From NCBI RefSeq assembly GCF_005405925.1, contig NZ_BJHV01000001.1:4340001-4404000 (forward strand): a stretch of 64,000 nt of DNA, read 5' to 3'. Position 1 is the stretch's first letter. The number at the start of each line of letters is the position of its first letter. This DNA comes from Streptomyces antimycoticus (GTDB lineage Bacteria; Actinomycetota; Actinomycetes; Streptomycetales; Streptomycetaceae). A program made the translations under genes and the position numbers. This document shows, piece by piece, positions 48,214-58,319 of the stretch. The notes below the pieces were generated by a model. That model was not told where the DNA came from and made no database searches. It saw only the letters and a list, made by a program, of their open reading frames with translations.

Positions 48214-48972
48214 TCAATGGGTTCGCGGGACCAGCCCCTGCAGCAGCAGGGTGAGGGTGAAGGTGAACCGGTCGTGTCCGGTGCCTGAGGTGAGCTCCCG
48301 CGCATGGGCGACGGTATGGGGGAACAGGTCGGGCGGCAGCATCCGAAGCCGCTCCTCGATCTCGACGCGGTCGATCACCCGGCCGTCGGCGTCCTCACTC
48401 TGCCGCCGGGCCATGGATGCCTCCAGGCAGTAGCCCGTGATGTAGAGGAAGGCCGCGTCGCTGGTCCACGCCGCCTGTCGGGCGGGCGCGCCACTGGCGA
48501 GCAGGATCGCGAGCATCCCCTCGCCGACCCGCAGAGTCGCCAGATCGGCGGGCACCACGGTGAGAGCGGCCTGCGCGATACCGGGGTAGCGCAGAAACTG
48601 ATCGCGGAGCTGTGCGCACACGTCCATGAACTGGTCCCGCCAGCACGCGGGGTCCGGTGCGGGGAGAGCGACCTGGGAGCACAGCCTGCCGATGAGCAGG
48701 TCACCGAGCTCCGCCCGGTTGCGCACGTGCGCGTACAACGACGCGGGGCCGGTCCCCAGCCTCGTCGCGACCATGCGCATCGTCAGGTCCTCGAAGCCGC
48801 CCGCCTCGACGGCCTGGAGAGCGGCGTCGATGATGCGCTCCACCGTGATGGGGGTCTTCTCCCGGCCGGCGGCCCGACGCGCTCCGGTTTCCGATGCGGC
48901 GTTCTTGGCCGAGATCAGCGCCGCCCACTGATCCCGGGAGATTGCGTCACGCGCTGCCCGTCGTCCTGCCAC
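48214..48972 (-). CDS. TetR family regulator with tetracycline-repressor-like C-terminal domain
   Basis: 252 residues. A basic, probably flexible 40-residue N-terminus precedes the helix-turn-helix (TVERIIDAALQAVEAGGFED, then VATRLGTGPASLYAHVRNRA), and a TetR_C-like domain follows. The first 40 residues are unusual and a start nearer to ITVERI is possible, but the GTG at 48972 is the only start with a coherent frame that I prefer. It diverges from a Tet(X)-like monooxygenase; the shared gap contains inverted repeats. Confidence 0.87.
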   Translation of the reverse strand: MAGRRAARDAISRDQWAALISAKNAASETGARRAAGREKTPITVERIIDAALQAVEAGGFEDLTMRMVATRLGTGPASLYAHVRNRAELGDLLIGRLCSQVALPAPDPACWRDQFMDVCAQLRDQFLRYPGIAQAALTVVPADLATLRVGEGMLAILLASGAPARQAAWTSDAAFLYITGYCLEASMARRQSEDADGRVIDRVEIEERLRMLPPDLFPHTVAHARELTSGTGHDRFTFTLTLLLQGLVPRTH

Positions 48973-48990
48973 GACGCCAGTCTATCCGTT

Positions 48991-49025
48991 GACGAACAAT
49001 GGTCGCCGATAGAACAATGTTCGTC
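48991..49025. promoter_or_regulatory. Inverted-repeat operator candidate between TetR and FAD monooxygenase
   Basis: GACGAACA (48991-48998) and its complement TGTTCGTC (49018-49025) face each other; inside the right arm GAACAATGTTC is a perfect 11-base palindrome. The site lies between the two divergent starts. Confidence 0.65.
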
Positions 49026-49062
49026 ATAGATTGGCGGGCGAGCCAACGCGAAAGGAATCACC

Positions 49063-50213
49063 ATGACGACCTCGGTCTCGATCATCGGCGCCGGGCTCGG
49101 CGGACTCACGCTCGCCCGGATCCTGCACCTCCACAACATCCCCGCCACCGTCTACGAGGCGGAGAAGTCCGCGGGCGTCCGCACCCAGGGCGGACAGCTC
49201 GACCTCCACGAAGAGGACGGCCAGCTCGCCCTGGAGATGGCCGGACTCACCGAGGAGTACCGCTCGATCATCCACCGAGGCGGCGGCGCACGACGTGTCG
49301 TCAACAAGCAGGGACGCGTGGTCGTCGACCGGCCGGACGACGGCTCCCTGGCGCGGCCGGAAACCCTGCGCGGTGACATCCGTCGGATCCTGCTCACATC
49401 ACTGCCGCCCGGCACGGTGCGATGGGACAAGAAGCTCGTCTCGGCGACCCCCATCGGAGACGGACGACACCAGGTGTCGTTCATGGATGGCTCGTCGGCC
49501 GTGTCCGACGTCCTCGTGGGCGCCGACGGGGTCTGGTCCAGGGTCCGGCCGCTCCTGTCGGACGCACGGCCGGTGTACTCGGGCATGAGCTACGTCGACA
49601 CCTCCCTTCACGACGTCGACACGGCCCACCCGCGCGTGGCCGGTCTCGTCGGGAACGGCGCCCTGTACGCCCTGGTCCCGGGCAAAGGATTCCTCGCCCA
49701 CCGTGAAGCCGGTGACGTCGTCCACACCTACGTCGTGCTGCACCGTCCTGTGGAGTGGTTCGATGCGATCGACTTCACCGACGCCCCGACGGCGAAGGCA
49801 CGGGTGGCGGCGGAGTTCGACGGCTGGGCACCGGAACTGCTGGCCTTGATCACCGACGGCGAGTCCGCACCCGTCCTGCGCAGCATCTACGAGCTGCCGG
49901 ACGACCACCGCTGGGACCGGGTCCCCGGCGTCACACTCCTCGGCGACGCGGCACACGCGACCGTCCCCGGAGGAGACGGAGCCAATCTCGCGATGCTCGA
50001 CGGCGCCGAACTCGGTACGGCGATCGCGGCCCACCCCGACAACATCGAGCAGGCCCTCGCCGACTACGAGAGCAGAATGTTCCCCGGAGCCGGAAGGCGG
50101 CTGCCGCCGCCCACCGCACCATCGACTTCATCTTCGGCGCCAACGCCCCCGCCGGGGTCATCAGCCTGTTCTCGGAAGCCGCTCGATCCCCGGGCTCGTC
50201 CGAGCACCGATGA
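49063..50213 (+). pseudogene. FAD-dependent monooxygenase, Tet(X)-like, frameshifted near C-terminus
   Basis: About 383 residues after repair; a class A flavoprotein hydroxylase. The FAD motif GAGLGGLTLARIL is at 9-20, the DG motif is VLVGADGVWSRVRP, and the second FAD motif is LLGDAAHATVPGGDGANLAM. The overall shape resembles Tet(X)-type tetracycline-modifying enzymes, but many such enzymes act on other aromatics. The frame breaks after YESRMFP; the true end (RSRKAAAAAHRTIDFIFGAN onward) is in the next frame, and one extra base in the CCCC run at 50082-50085 repairs it. It is divergent from a TetR repressor. Confidence 0.85.
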
Positions 50214-50224
50214 GCACCGAAACA

Positions 50225-50260
50225 CGACGAGGGCCCCGCCGGATGGCGGGGCCCTCGTCG
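50225..50260. terminator. Bidirectional terminator between monooxygenase and ssrA
   Basis: CGACGAGGGCCCCGCC (50225-50240) pairs perfectly with GGCGGGGCCCTCGTCG (50245-50260) around GGAT. The 16-base stem serves both convergent genes. Confidence 0.93.
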
Positions 50261-50273
50261 TACATGGGATGAG

Positions 50274-50640
50274 TGGAGATGGCGGGAATCGAACCCGCGT
50301 CCACCGGTGTGGAATCAGGACTTCTCCGAGCGCAGTCCGCTGTGATTTTCTCGGCCCCGGAGATCACGCGGACAAGTCTCCGACGGGCTCAGTCACTGTT
50401 TGATTTCCCACTACGCCCCGTGACCGGGCTTAGTGGTTTAGTTCCCTAGCTGATGCCAGGATCCGGGTCGGGAACAGCCCCGGGCTGACACTTCGCAAGT
50501 CGCTACTTAGGCAGCGAGGGCGAAGGAATCGCGCTTGGTGTTGGCGATTATTGGTTGCGACATATGGTTAACGAGATCATTGCCGCTTCCTCGGCTCGCT
50601 TCTCCTGCTTCGACAGCCGCTGTCGAAACCGATCATCCCC
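50274..50640 (-). ncRNA. ssrA: Transfer-messenger RNA (tmRNA)
   Basis: 367 bases. The 5' end GGGGATG pairs with CATCTCC at the 3' end to form the tRNA-like acceptor stem, and GGTTCGATTCC is the T arm. The tag frame starts at GCC 50545 and ends at TAA 50507, encoding ANTKRDSFALAA. It rescues ribosomes stalled on broken messages together with SmpB, whose gene lies 187 bases upstream on the same strand. The tag is shorter than the S. coelicolor tag that I recall. Confidence 0.95.
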
Positions 50641-50827
50641 ATGTGGCCACTATTGAATTAGATACTGCTCAAATGGTGGTGCCGCGCCCTCGGAGGGGCA
50701 CAGTGCCATCATAGGTGAACAACGCGCGACGGGGCCACATCATTCCCGTGGCCCGGGGCACGTGCCCGGCTGGTCAGGCCCACTGGGCTGCTCAGACCCG
50801 CTGGACTGCCCACGCCCGCCCGGCTGG

Positions 50828-51307
50828 TCAGGCCCGCTGCCGCCGCCGCGCCGCGGACATCGCCCGCTCGGACTCCCGGCGGTCCTGCCGCTCGCGGAGC
50901 GTCTGACGCTTGTCGTACTCCTTCTTACCCTTCGCCAGCGCGATCTCGACCTTGGCCCGGCCGTCCTTGAAGTACAGGGCCAGCGGCACCAGGGTGTGCC
51001 CGGTCTCCTGCGTCTTGCCGATCAGCTTGTCGATCTCCGCCCGGTGCAGCAGCAGCTTCCGCCGGCGGCGCGCCGAGTGGTTGGTCCACGTCCCCTGGCT
51101 GTACTCGGGGATGTGCACGTTGTGCAGCCATGCCTCGCCGCCGTCGAGCTGGGCGAAGCCGTCCACGAGCGAGGCACGCCCCTGGCGCAGCGACTTCACC
51201 TCGGTCCCGGTCAGCACCAGACCGCACTCGTACGTATCCATGATGTGATAGTCGTGCCGCGCCTTCTTGTTCTGCGCGATCAGCTTGCGACCCGTCTCTT
51301 TAGCCAT
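50828..51307 (-). CDS. smpB: SsrA-binding protein
   Basis: 159 residues, a normal length. It begins [20 protein letters not shown], contains [19 protein letters not shown] and ends with a basic tail ([13 protein letters not shown]) that reads the empty mRNA channel. It binds tmRNA and brings it to stalled ribosomes. It follows the Ctp protease gene by 18 bases and precedes ssrA. The gap to ssrA holds short GGCTGGTCAGGCCC-like repeats (50767-50835). Confidence 0.96.
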   Translation of the reverse strand: MAKETGRKLIAQNKKARHDYHIMDTYECGLVLTGTEVKSLRQGRASLVDGFAQLDGGEAWLHNVHIPEYSQGTWTNHSARRRRKLLLHRAEIDKLIGKTQETGHTLVPLALYFKDGRAKVEIALAKGKKEYDKRQTLRERQDRRESERAMSAARRRQRA

Positions 51308-51325
51308 AGCCAGGCCATTCTCGCA

Positions 51326-52537
51326 CTAGGACCCACCCCCGAGGCCACTCAATACCGTGCGCGCCCGCGCCTCGGCCGACGGGCCGTCGTCGCCCTTGAC
51401 CCTCAGGTCCGGGTCGATGCCCTCGCCGTCGACGTTCCGCCCGGCCGGGGTCCGGTAGTGGCCCACGGTGAGCTCGGCGACCGAGCCGTCGGGCAGCTCG
51501 CTCGGCATCTGCACCGAGCCCTTGCCGAAGGTGCGGGAGCCCACGACCACGGCGCGGCCGCGGTCCTGCAGCGCGCCGGTGAGCAGTTCGGCGGCGCTCA
51601 TGGTGCCGCCGTCGACCAGCACCACCAGCGGGCTGTCGGTGTCGCCGCCCGGCCGCGCGTCGAGAACTCGCTGGTCACCACGGACGTCATAGGTGGCGAC
51701 CAGGCCGCCGTCGAGCAGCGAGGAGGCGGCGGTGACGGCCTCGGAGACCAGCCCGCCGGAGTTGCCCCGCAGATCGAGCAGGATGCCGTCGCCCCGGGGG
51801 GTGGAGCGCACCGCCCGCCGGATCCGCTCGCCGGTGCCCTTGGTGAACGAGTCGACCTTGATCCGGACGGCGCCGGGTCTATGCGCGTCGTAGCCGCTGA
51901 GCCGGTCGACGGTCACCGGGTCGGTGCTCAGCCGGGCCCGGCGGAGCTCTTGCGTCCACTTCTGTCCGCCACGCCGCAGCCCGAGCTCCACCCGGGTGCC
52001 CGGGGAGCCGTCGGCCGGGCCGCGCAGCAGGGCCACGACCTCGGTGACGGGCCGCCCGGTCACGTTCTTGCCGTCGACCGTGCGCACCCGGTCACCGGCC
52101 CGGATCCCGGCCTTCTGGGCGGGGCTGCCGGGCTCGACGCGCTCGACCGCGATCCGCCCCTGGGCGTCCCGGTGGGCGGAGATCCCGACGCCGACGTACG
52201 CACCGTCGAGCTTCTGGCGGAAGCCCTCGTACTCACGGGCGCTGTAGACCGCGCCCCACCGGTCTCCGCTGCGGCTGACCACCTCACGGGCGGCCTTCGA
52301 ACCGGACTTCCCGTCCTCCTGGGCCGCGGCCGCGGCCGCCTTGACCTGGTCGCTCTCGACCGCGCCGACATAAGCACGAGCGGGCACCCCGGCGGGCTGG
52401 GGGTCCTGGCGCGGTCCGGGCTCGGCGCCCCAGGAACCGACGGCCGCCCCGGTGGCGAGCACGCTCACGAAGACCAATGTCAGGGCGGCCCCGTGGCGAA
52501 TGCGGCGGGGATGGACGAACAAACACGGGCCCGACAT
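51326..52537 (-). CDS. C-terminal processing peptidase, S41 family
   Basis: 403 residues. A membrane anchor or signal segment (ALTLVFVSVLATGAAVGSWG) is followed by a PDZ domain (IAVERVEPGSPAQKAGIRAG) and the S41 catalytic domain with Ser in DGGTMSAAELL and Lys in GSRTFGKGSVQM, the Ser-Lys dyad. It acts outside the membrane on protein C-termini. ATG 52537 gives a correct signal segment; a longer form would start inside the FtsX end. It lies 68 bases after ftsX. Confidence 0.92.
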   Translation of the reverse strand: MSGPCLFVHPRRIRHGAALTLVFVSVLATGAAVGSWGAEPGPRQDPQPAGVPARAYVGAVESDQVKAAAAAAQEDGKSGSKAAREVVSRSGDRWGAVYSAREYEGFRQKLDGAYVGVGISAHRDAQGRIAVERVEPGSPAQKAGIRAGDRVRTVDGKNVTGRPVTEVVALLRGPADGSPGTRVELGLRRGGQKWTQELRRARLSTDPVTVDRLSGYDAHRPGAVRIKVDSFTKGTGERIRRAVRSTPRGDGILLDLRGNSGGLVSEAVTAASSLLDGGLVATYDVRGDQRVLDARPGGDTDSPLVVLVDGGTMSAAELLTGALQDRGRAVVVGSRTFGKGSVQMPSELPDGSVAELTVGHYRTPAGRNVDGEGIDPDLRVKGDDGPSAEARARTVLSGLGGGS

Positions 52538-52605
52538 GCCGGTGAGTGTAGGGCACCAACAGGCGCCGTACCGGGGGTTGTCCGGTACGGCGCCGTAGGC
52601 GAATG

Positions 52606-53517
52606 TCACACCTTGAGGTACTTGCGCAACGCGAAGAACGCCGCGAGCGCGGGCATGAGCAGGCCAATCGCGAGCACCAGCGGCAGCTTGGCGAGCACCG
52701 CGTCCCAGCCGATGAAGTTGATCACATCGATCTTGTCCACCAGCCAGTTGTTGACCAGGAAGTACTGCCCGCTCACCAGCAGTACACAGGCGAAGCCCGC
52801 GCCCAGCAGCCCCGCGATGGCGGCCTCCATGATGAACGGCATCTGGATATAGAAGCTGGACGCGCCGACCAATCGCATGATCCCGGTCTCCCGGCGGCGG
52901 CTGAACGCCGACACCCGCACCGTGTTGACGATCAGCATCAACGCGACGATCAGCATCAGCGTCATCACACCGAGCGCCGCGAAGTTCATGCCGTTGAGCA
53001 GATTGAACAGGTCGTCGACCAGGGCCTTTTGATCCTGGACCTCCTGCACCCCGGGGCGGGCGGCGAAGGCCGTGGAGATGACGTCATAGCGCTCGGGATC
53101 CTTCAGCTTGATACGGAAGGACTCCTGCATCTGGTCCGGCGTCAGGGAGTCGGCCAACGGCGAGTCGCCGAACTGCTCCTTGTAGTGCTTGTACGCCTCC
53201 TCACTGGTCTCGAAGTGCACCGACTCGACGATGTTCATCTGCTTGAGCTCGGACTCGATCTCCTGCTTCTGGGCCTCGGTGACCGCGCCCTTGGCGCAGT
53301 TGGCCGAGGTCTCCTTGTCGTTCTTGTTGCAGAGGAAGATCGAGACGTTGACCTTGTCGTACCAGTAGCCCTTCATCGTGCTCACCTGCTCGCGCATGAG
53401 CAGGGACCCGCCGAACAGGGCGAGCGAGAGGGCGACGGAGACGATGACCGCGAAGGTCATCGTGAGATTGCGGCGGAGACCGACGCCGATCTCCGACAGG
53501 ACGAACTGGGCGCGCAT
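52606..53517 (-). CDS. ftsX: Cell division protein FtsX
   Basis: 303 residues with four membrane helices in the FtsX arrangement: one near the N-terminus (MTFAVIVSVALSLALFGGSL), a long extracytoplasmic loop of about 120 residues, and three in the C-terminal half. It pairs with FtsE and controls peptidoglycan hydrolases at the division site. It starts nine bases after the ftsE stop. Confidence 0.95.
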   Translation of the reverse strand: MRAQFVLSEIGVGLRRNLTMTFAVIVSVALSLALFGGSLLMREQVSTMKGYWYDKVNVSIFLCNKNDKETSANCAKGAVTEAQKQEIESELKQMNIVESVHFETSEEAYKHYKEQFGDSPLADSLTPDQMQESFRIKLKDPERYDVISTAFAARPGVQEVQDQKALVDDLFNLLNGMNFAALGVMTLMLIVALMLIVNTVRVSAFSRRRETGIMRLVGASSFYIQMPFIMEAAIAGLLGAGFACVLLVSGQYFLVNNWLVDKIDVINFIGWDAVLAKLPLVLAIGLLMPALAAFFALRKYLKV

Positions 53518-53526
53518 GGCGTCCTT

Positions 53527-54216
53527 TCAGTGCTGGTAGCCGTAGACGCCGCGGGACTGGTCGCGGACGAGGCGGCCCTTCTCAAGTTCGATCACGCGCT
53601 TGCGCATCTGGTCCACGATCTGCTGGTCGTGTGTCGCCATGACGACAGTGGTGCCGGTCCGGTTGATCCGGTCCAGCAGCTTCATGATGCCGACGGACGT
53701 CTGCGGGTCCAGGTTTCCCGTCGGCTCGTCGGCGATCAGCAGCATCGGACGGTTGACGAACGCGCGGGCGATGGCCACCCGCTGCTGTTCACCACCGGAG
53801 AGCTCGCCGGGCATACGGTCGTCTTTACCGCCCAGTCCCACCAGATCGAGCACCTCGGGGACGGTTTTCCGAATGGCGGTGCGCGGCTTGCCGATCACCT
53901 CGAGCGCGAAGGCGACATTCTCCCCCACCGTCTTGTTGGGGAGCAGCCGGAAATCCTGGAAGACGGTCCCCAACTGGCGGCGCATCTGCGGCACCTTCCA
54001 GTTGGACAGCCGCGCGAGATCCTTGCCCAGCACATGGACCGCGCCATGGCTGGCGCGCTCCTCGCGGAGGAGCAGCCGGAGGAAAGTGGACTTCCCCGAC
54101 CCCGAGGAGCCCACGAGGAAGACGAACTCGCCCTTCTCGATCTCGAGCGAGACATCCCGGAGTGCGGGACGGTTCTGCTTGGGGTATGTCTTGGATACGT
54201 TGTCGAATCGGATCAC
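53527..54216 (-). CDS. ftsE: Cell division ATP-binding protein FtsE
   Basis: 229 residues. Walker [10 protein letters not shown], signature [14 protein letters not shown] and Walker [13 protein letters not shown] are intact. The protein begins with a GTG at 54216 ([14 protein letters not shown]), where FtsE proteins normally start. It energises FtsX. ftsE-ftsX-ctp-smpB are closely spaced on one strand. Confidence 0.95.
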   Translation of the reverse strand: MIRFDNVSKTYPKQNRPALRDVSLEIEKGEFVFLVGSSGSGKSTFLRLLLREERASHGAVHVLGKDLARLSNWKVPQMRRQLGTVFQDFRLLPNKTVGENVAFALEVIGKPRTAIRKTVPEVLDLVGLGGKDDRMPGELSGGEQQRVAIARAFVNRPMLLIADEPTGNLDPQTSVGIMKLLDRINRTGTTVVMATHDQQIVDQMRKRVIELEKGRLVRDQSRGVYGYQH

Positions 54217-54545
54217 TGGAGCACCACGGTGACCTGGGTAGCGGTACGGGCTGCAGCCGAAGCGGCTCCCGTCGGTGAGCGTGACCATACGCGAAGCGCG
54301 CACGGGCGCGCAGTCCGCCGTCCGGCGTGGGTGGGTTTCTTCACTGCACTATTGGGGTCAAACGGTTGACAAACCGCCTGTCGTGGCGGCTGAAACGGCC
54401 ACGAAACCGGTACGGATGCGGCACGGAATCGTGCGGGGCGCGCCGAACCGGACGGAAGCTGGCACAGTGGAAGGGGAACAAACCCATTTCGCTGGGCGTT
54501 GGTCCCGTGTCTACTGCGGCACCGCCGCGCGGGAGGAGAAAGCGC
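54217..54545. promoter_or_regulatory. Divergent intergenic region ftsE / small zinc-ribbon gene
   Basis: 329 bases hold no gene that I can support. A TTGACA at 54366 on the plus strand could be a -35, but no good -10 follows. An AGGAG-type ribosome binding site lies before 54546. Confidence 0.35.
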
Positions 54546-54740
54546 ATGACGTACGACAGGCTCGTCTGCGCCAACTGCGCGAGCCCCGTCAGCGAGGGCC
54601 GCTGCCCGGTCTGCCGGGCCAGCAGGGAGCGCCTGCAGCAGGACGGCATCTTCGGTGGGCTGACGCCGGCCGCGCTGATAGCGCTGCTGGTGGCGCTCAT
54701 CGCGGTAGCCGTGCTCGCACATGAGATGGCGACGGCGTAA
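54546..54740 (+). CDS. Small zinc-ribbon membrane protein, 64 aa
   Basis: 64 residues. Two CxxC pairs, CANC and CPVC, spaced for a zinc ribbon, occupy residues 8-23; a single membrane helix (AALIALLVALIAVAVLAHEM) fills the C-terminus. The zinc end should face the cytoplasm. GGGAGGAG lies seven bases before the ATG. The gene is conserved beside ftsE in Streptomyces as far as I recall, without known function. Confidence 0.85.
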   Translation: MTYDRLVCANCASPVSEGRCPVCRASRERLQQDGIFGGLTPAALIALLVALIAVAVLAHEMATA

Positions 54741-54815
54741 CGGAGCGTTACGCAGGCTGTACCTCGGGTGTGGCACCCCCTCGGAACGCGTAAGTCGCAC
54801 ACCCTCTGAACGCAC

Positions 54816-54851
54816 AAGGGGCCCGGAGCTCTGGAGAGCTCCGGGCCCCTT
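54816..54851. terminator. Bidirectional terminator
   Basis: AAGGGGCCCGGAGCTCT (54816-54832) pairs perfectly with AGAGCTCCGGGCCCCTT (54835-54851); a 17-base stem between convergent genes. Confidence 0.93.
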
Positions 54852-54871
54852 ACCGTGCGCAGAGCGCGCGA

Positions 54872-55537
54872 TCAGGCGAGGTTGTTGCGGTTCACCAGAC
54901 GCGGCACAAAGCGGAAGCCGATACCGCCGGCGATCATCGTGGCGGCGCCGACCAGCAGGAACGTGGTCTCGGAGGAACCGGTCTCGGCCAGCTGCTCCTT
55001 GGCCTTGCCCTGCTCCACCGGCTTGGAGCCGACGTTGTCGGTGCCGGTGTTGTCGTCGCAGTTGGTGCTGTCGAGGTCCACCGTGCAGGTGCTCTCGTCG
55101 CCACCACCGCCGCCGCCACCCTGACCGGGCGAGCTCGGCCCGGCAGTGGGCTCGTCGGTCGGCTCGTCGGTCGGCGGCTGAGTGGGCTCATCCGTCGGCT
55201 CACCGGTCGGCTCGCCCGTGGGCGGCTGAGTCGGGTCATCCGTGGGCGGGACGGTCGGGTCGTCCGTCGGCGGGACGGTCGGCTCGTCGGTCGGCTCGCC
55301 CGTCGGGATCGAGGTCGGCTCGTCGGTCGGTTTGTCGGTCGGCTTGCCGTGGCCGTTGCCGATGCCGACACCGACGTCCAGGCCCTTCTCGTCCGCGTTG
55401 GCGGAAACGTTCACACCGCCGATACCGACATCCACACCAACGGCCGATGCAGCGCCGGCGGCGGTGAGCGATGCGCCGGCGGCGATCACCGCACCGGCAG
55501 CTATGCGCGCAACGCGCAGCCGCGTCTTCTTCGTCAT
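54872..55537 (-). CDS. Sortase-anchored surface protein with PT-rich repeats (LAETG)
   Basis: 221 residues. A signal peptide (RIAAGAVIAAGASLTAAGAA) is followed by a short domain with VGVDVGIGGVNVSANADEKG, then about 80 residues of PTDEPT/PPTDDPT repeats, a Gly run and a two-cysteine segment (CTVDLDSTNC). The C-terminus has LAETG, a hydrophobic helix and a charged tail, the cell-wall sorting signal used by Streptomyces class E sortases (LAxTG). ATG 55537 starts MTKKTRLRVARI. The extended repeat probably spans the wall. Confidence 0.9.
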   Translation of the reverse strand: MTKKTRLRVARIAAGAVIAAGASLTAAGAASAVGVDVGIGGVNVSANADEKGLDVGVGIGNGHGKPTDKPTDEPTSIPTGEPTDEPTVPPTDDPTVPPTDDPTQPPTGEPTGEPTDEPTQPPTDEPTDEPTAGPSSPGQGGGGGGGDESTCTVDLDSTNCDDNTGTDNVGSKPVEQGKAKEQLAETGSSETTFLLVGAATMIAGGIGFRFVPRLVNRNNLA

Positions 55538-55828
55538 CTGCCTGCTACCCCCAGTAGCTGTACTCGTCAATGGAGCAGCTATGCACGGGGCAACGGCTCA
55601 GGGTGTCGCATTCTCCGCGGTCCCCATCCCTCTGAGGCGGTCCGCCGGCCCCCGTTCACACGCGCCCCAGTCATACGCATGCCGCGCGTCAGCCTTCCCA
55701 GTTTTCAGATCATCGTCAAGGCCATTGCACGCGAGATGTCCGCTATGGAAGTGGATGCGGCATGCATGGGTACAGGACTGTGACCAAAACCGCGGTGCAC
55801 GGGGCCCGTTGGGGGCGAAGCGGGAAGG

Positions 55829-56941
55829 TTACTTCCCCTGCTCCTGCTGCTTACGCCAGCGGATCCCGGCCTCCAGGAAGCCGTCGAGCTCACCGTCGAG
55901 CACCGCCTGCGGATTGCCGACCTCGAACTCGGTACGCAGGTCCTTGACCATCTGGTACGGGTGCAGGACGTACGAACGCATCTGGTTGCCCCAGGAATTG
56001 CCGCCGTCGCCCTTGAGCGCGTCCATCTTGGCCTGCTCCTCCTGGCGGCGCCGCTCGAGCAGCTTGGCCTGGAGGACGTTCATCGCGGTCGCCTTGTTCT
56101 GGATCTGCGAGCGCTCGTTCTGACAGGAGACGACGATGCCGGTGGGGATGTGGGTCAACCGCACCGCGGAGTCGGTGGTGTTGACGCCCTGGCCGCCGGG
56201 GCCCGAGGAGCGGTAGACATCCACCCGCAGCTCGGACTCGTCGATCTCGATGTGGTCGGTCTGCTCGACGACCGGCAGCACCTCGACGCCCGCGAAGGAG
56301 GTCTGGCGGCGGCCCTGGTTGTCGAACGGCGAGATCCGCACCAGGCGGTGGGTGCCCTGCTCGACCGAGAGCGTCCCGTAGGCGTACGGGATCTGCACGG
56401 CGAAGGTGGTCGACTTGATGCCGGCCTCCTCCGCGTACGACGTCTCGTAGATCTCGGTCTTGTAGCCGTGGCGCTCGGCCCAGCGCAGATACATCCGCTG
56501 GAGCTGCTCGGCGAAGTCGGCGGCGTCCACCCCGCCCGCCTCGGCGCGGATGTTCACGACCGCCTCACGGGAGTCGTACTCGCCGGACAGGAGGGTGCGC
56601 ACCTCCATCTCGTCGACCGCCTTGCGCACGGCCTCCAGCTCGGCCTCGGCCTCGGCGCGGGCGTCCGCGTCGCCCTCGTCGGCGGCGAGCTCGAACAGCA
56701 CCTCGAGATCGTCGATCCGGCCGCGCAGCTCCTCGGCCCGGCGCAGGTGCCCCTGGAGATAGGAGAGCTTGCTGGTGACCTTCTGCGCGTTCTCCGGGTC
56801 GTCCCACAGGGACGGGGCCGCCGCCTGCTCCTCGAGCACGGCGATGTCGGCCCTCATCTTGTCGAGGTCCAGGACGGCCTCGATCGACCCCATGGTCGAG
56901 GAGAGGGACTTCAGCTCTTCGGATACATCGACGACTGCCAC
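55829..56941 (-). CDS. prfB: Peptide chain release factor 2
   Basis: 370 residues. GGQ (249-251) in [15 protein letters not shown] triggers peptide release and the SPF tripeptide in [10 protein letters not shown] reads UGA/UAA. The GTG at 56941 ([13 protein letters not shown]) is the start. The frame is continuous, without the programmed UGA frameshift found in many bacterial prfB genes. It lies 41 bases after the kinase gene on the same strand. Confidence 0.95.
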   Translation of the reverse strand: MAVVDVSEELKSLSSTMGSIEAVLDLDKMRADIAVLEEQAAAPSLWDDPENAQKVTSKLSYLQGHLRRAEELRGRIDDLEVLFELAADEGDADARAEAEAELEAVRKAVDEMEVRTLLSGEYDSREAVVNIRAEAGGVDAADFAEQLQRMYLRWAERHGYKTEIYETSYAEEAGIKSTTFAVQIPYAYGTLSVEQGTHRLVRISPFDNQGRRQTSFAGVEVLPVVEQTDHIEIDESELRVDVYRSSGPGGQGVNTTDSAVRLTHIPTGIVVSCQNERSQIQNKATAMNVLQAKLLERRRQEEQAKMDALKGDGGNSWGNQMRSYVLHPYQMVKDLRTEFEVGNPQAVLDGELDGFLEAGIRWRKQQEQGK

Positions 56942-56981
56942 GGGACCAGCGTAACCGCTACCGAAGACTGACCGTCCCCGG

Positions 56982-58319
56982 TCATGGCGTACCGGGGTCC
57001 TGGGAGGCGGAGTGCTCGCCGCCCTTGGGCGGATCGCCGCCGTCGTCGCCGCCCGCCACCAGCCAGCCGCCGAGCCCCACCGCGACCAGGGCGGCCAGCG
57101 TGATCGCGGCCACCTTGAGCCGACGGCGGCGCAGCGCGCCCGCGACCGCGGGGTTACGGGCCGAGCCCGCCCGGCGCTGGCCGTGCACCCGGGGGGCGCG
57201 GGCGGTGCCATGGGCGCCGCCCGCGAGCTCGTCCGCGCTGGGCACCCGCATGCTGGTGTGGGTCTCGCGGCTGGAGTCCGGCACCGCGCCGGGGACCAGA
57301 GGCACCGCGCCGCGCCGCCGCGAGGGCGTAGGGGCGGGCCCGGCGGCGGGCACGGAGACGCCGCGGTGCGGGGTCTCCGCTTCCGCGCCCTCCCGCTGCT
57401 CGCCCTCCTGCTGCTCATCGGGCTCGTCGATGTCCAGCGGCGGATATCCGGCCAGGCTGGGCAGCAGCTCGCGCAGCCGGGTGGCCAGCTCGGAGGCGCG
57501 CAGCCGGGAGGCGGGCGCCTTGGCCAGGCACTGGAGGAGGAGCTGCCACAGCTCGTCGGGGATCCCGGGCAGCGGCGCCACGGTCTCGGTCACATGGCGG
57601 CGCAGGATCGCGCCCGGGTGGCCGCCGCCGAAGGGCGTGAAGCCGGCCAGCATCTCGTAGAGCACCGTCGCGAGGGCGTACACATCCACGCTGGCCCGGG
57701 GCGGCAGCCCCTCGACGATCTCGGGAGCCAGATAGTCCGGGGTGCCGATCACGCTGCGCGGGTTCGGCGAGCGGCCCTGGGAGGAGGCCCGGTCGCGGGC
57801 GGGCTGGGCGCGGATCGGGGTCGGCTCGTCCACCAGGCGGGCGATGCCGAAGTCGGTGAGCAGGGCGGGGTGCGCACCGCCGGGGCCGAGCGGGCCCTCC
57901 ATGTCCAGCAGTACGTTCTCCGGCTTGACGTCGCGGTGGACGACCCCGGCGGCGTGCGCGGCGGACAGCGCGTCGGCGACGTCCGCCGCGATCGCGACGG
58001 CGGCCTCGGGGGCGAGCCGGCGCTCGCGGTCGAGGCGGGTGCGCAGATCCGTACCGCGGATCAGGTCCATGACCAGCGCGAGGTCATTGCCGTCGACCAC
58101 CAGGTCGCGCACCCCGACCACCCGGGGGTGGTCGAGGCCGAGCAGTACGGTGCGCTCCTGAACGAAGCGCTCCACGAGCTCCTGGTCGGAGGAGAGGTCC
58201 TCACGCAGGAGCTTGATGGCGACGGGGCCCTCGGGTCCCTCGCCCAGCCACACCGTGCCGGCGCTGCCGCGCCCCAGGAGCTGGTGCGCGGTGTACCGAC
58301 TGCCGATCTTCCGTGACAA
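56982..58319 (-). CDS. Serine/threonine protein kinase, PkaB-like
   Basis: 445 residues. The kinase domain (about 10-270) has the glycine loop [11 protein letters not shown], lysine in [23 protein letters not shown] in LTDFGIARL and [10 protein letters not shown] 140-residue proline/glutamate-rich linker leads to one membrane helix ([20 protein letters not shown]) and a short outside tail, with no PASTA domain. The start is a TTG at 58319 with GGAG six bases upstream. Position next to prfB and a second kinase matches pkaB/pkaA of S. coelicolor (from memory). Confidence 0.88.
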   Translation of the reverse strand: MSRKIGSRYTAHQLLGRGSAGTVWLGEGPEGPVAIKLLREDLSSDQELVERFVQERTVLLGLDHPRVVGVRDLVVDGNDLALVMDLIRGTDLRTRLDRERRLAPEAAVAIAADVADALSAAHAAGVVHRDVKPENVLLDMEGPLGPGGAHPALLTDFGIARLVDEPTPIRAQPARDRASSQGRSPNPRSVIGTPDYLAPEIVEGLPPRASVDVYALATVLYEMLAGFTPFGGGHPGAILRRHVTETVAPLPGIPDELWQLLLQCLAKAPASRLRASELATRLRELLPSLAGYPPLDIDEPDEQQEGEQREGAEAETPHRGVSVPAAGPAPTPSRRRGAVPLVPGAVPDSSRETHTSMRVPSADELAGGAHGTARAPRVHGQRRAGSARNPAVAGALRRRRLKVAAITLAALVAVGLGGWLVAGGDDGGDPPKGGEHSASQDPGTP

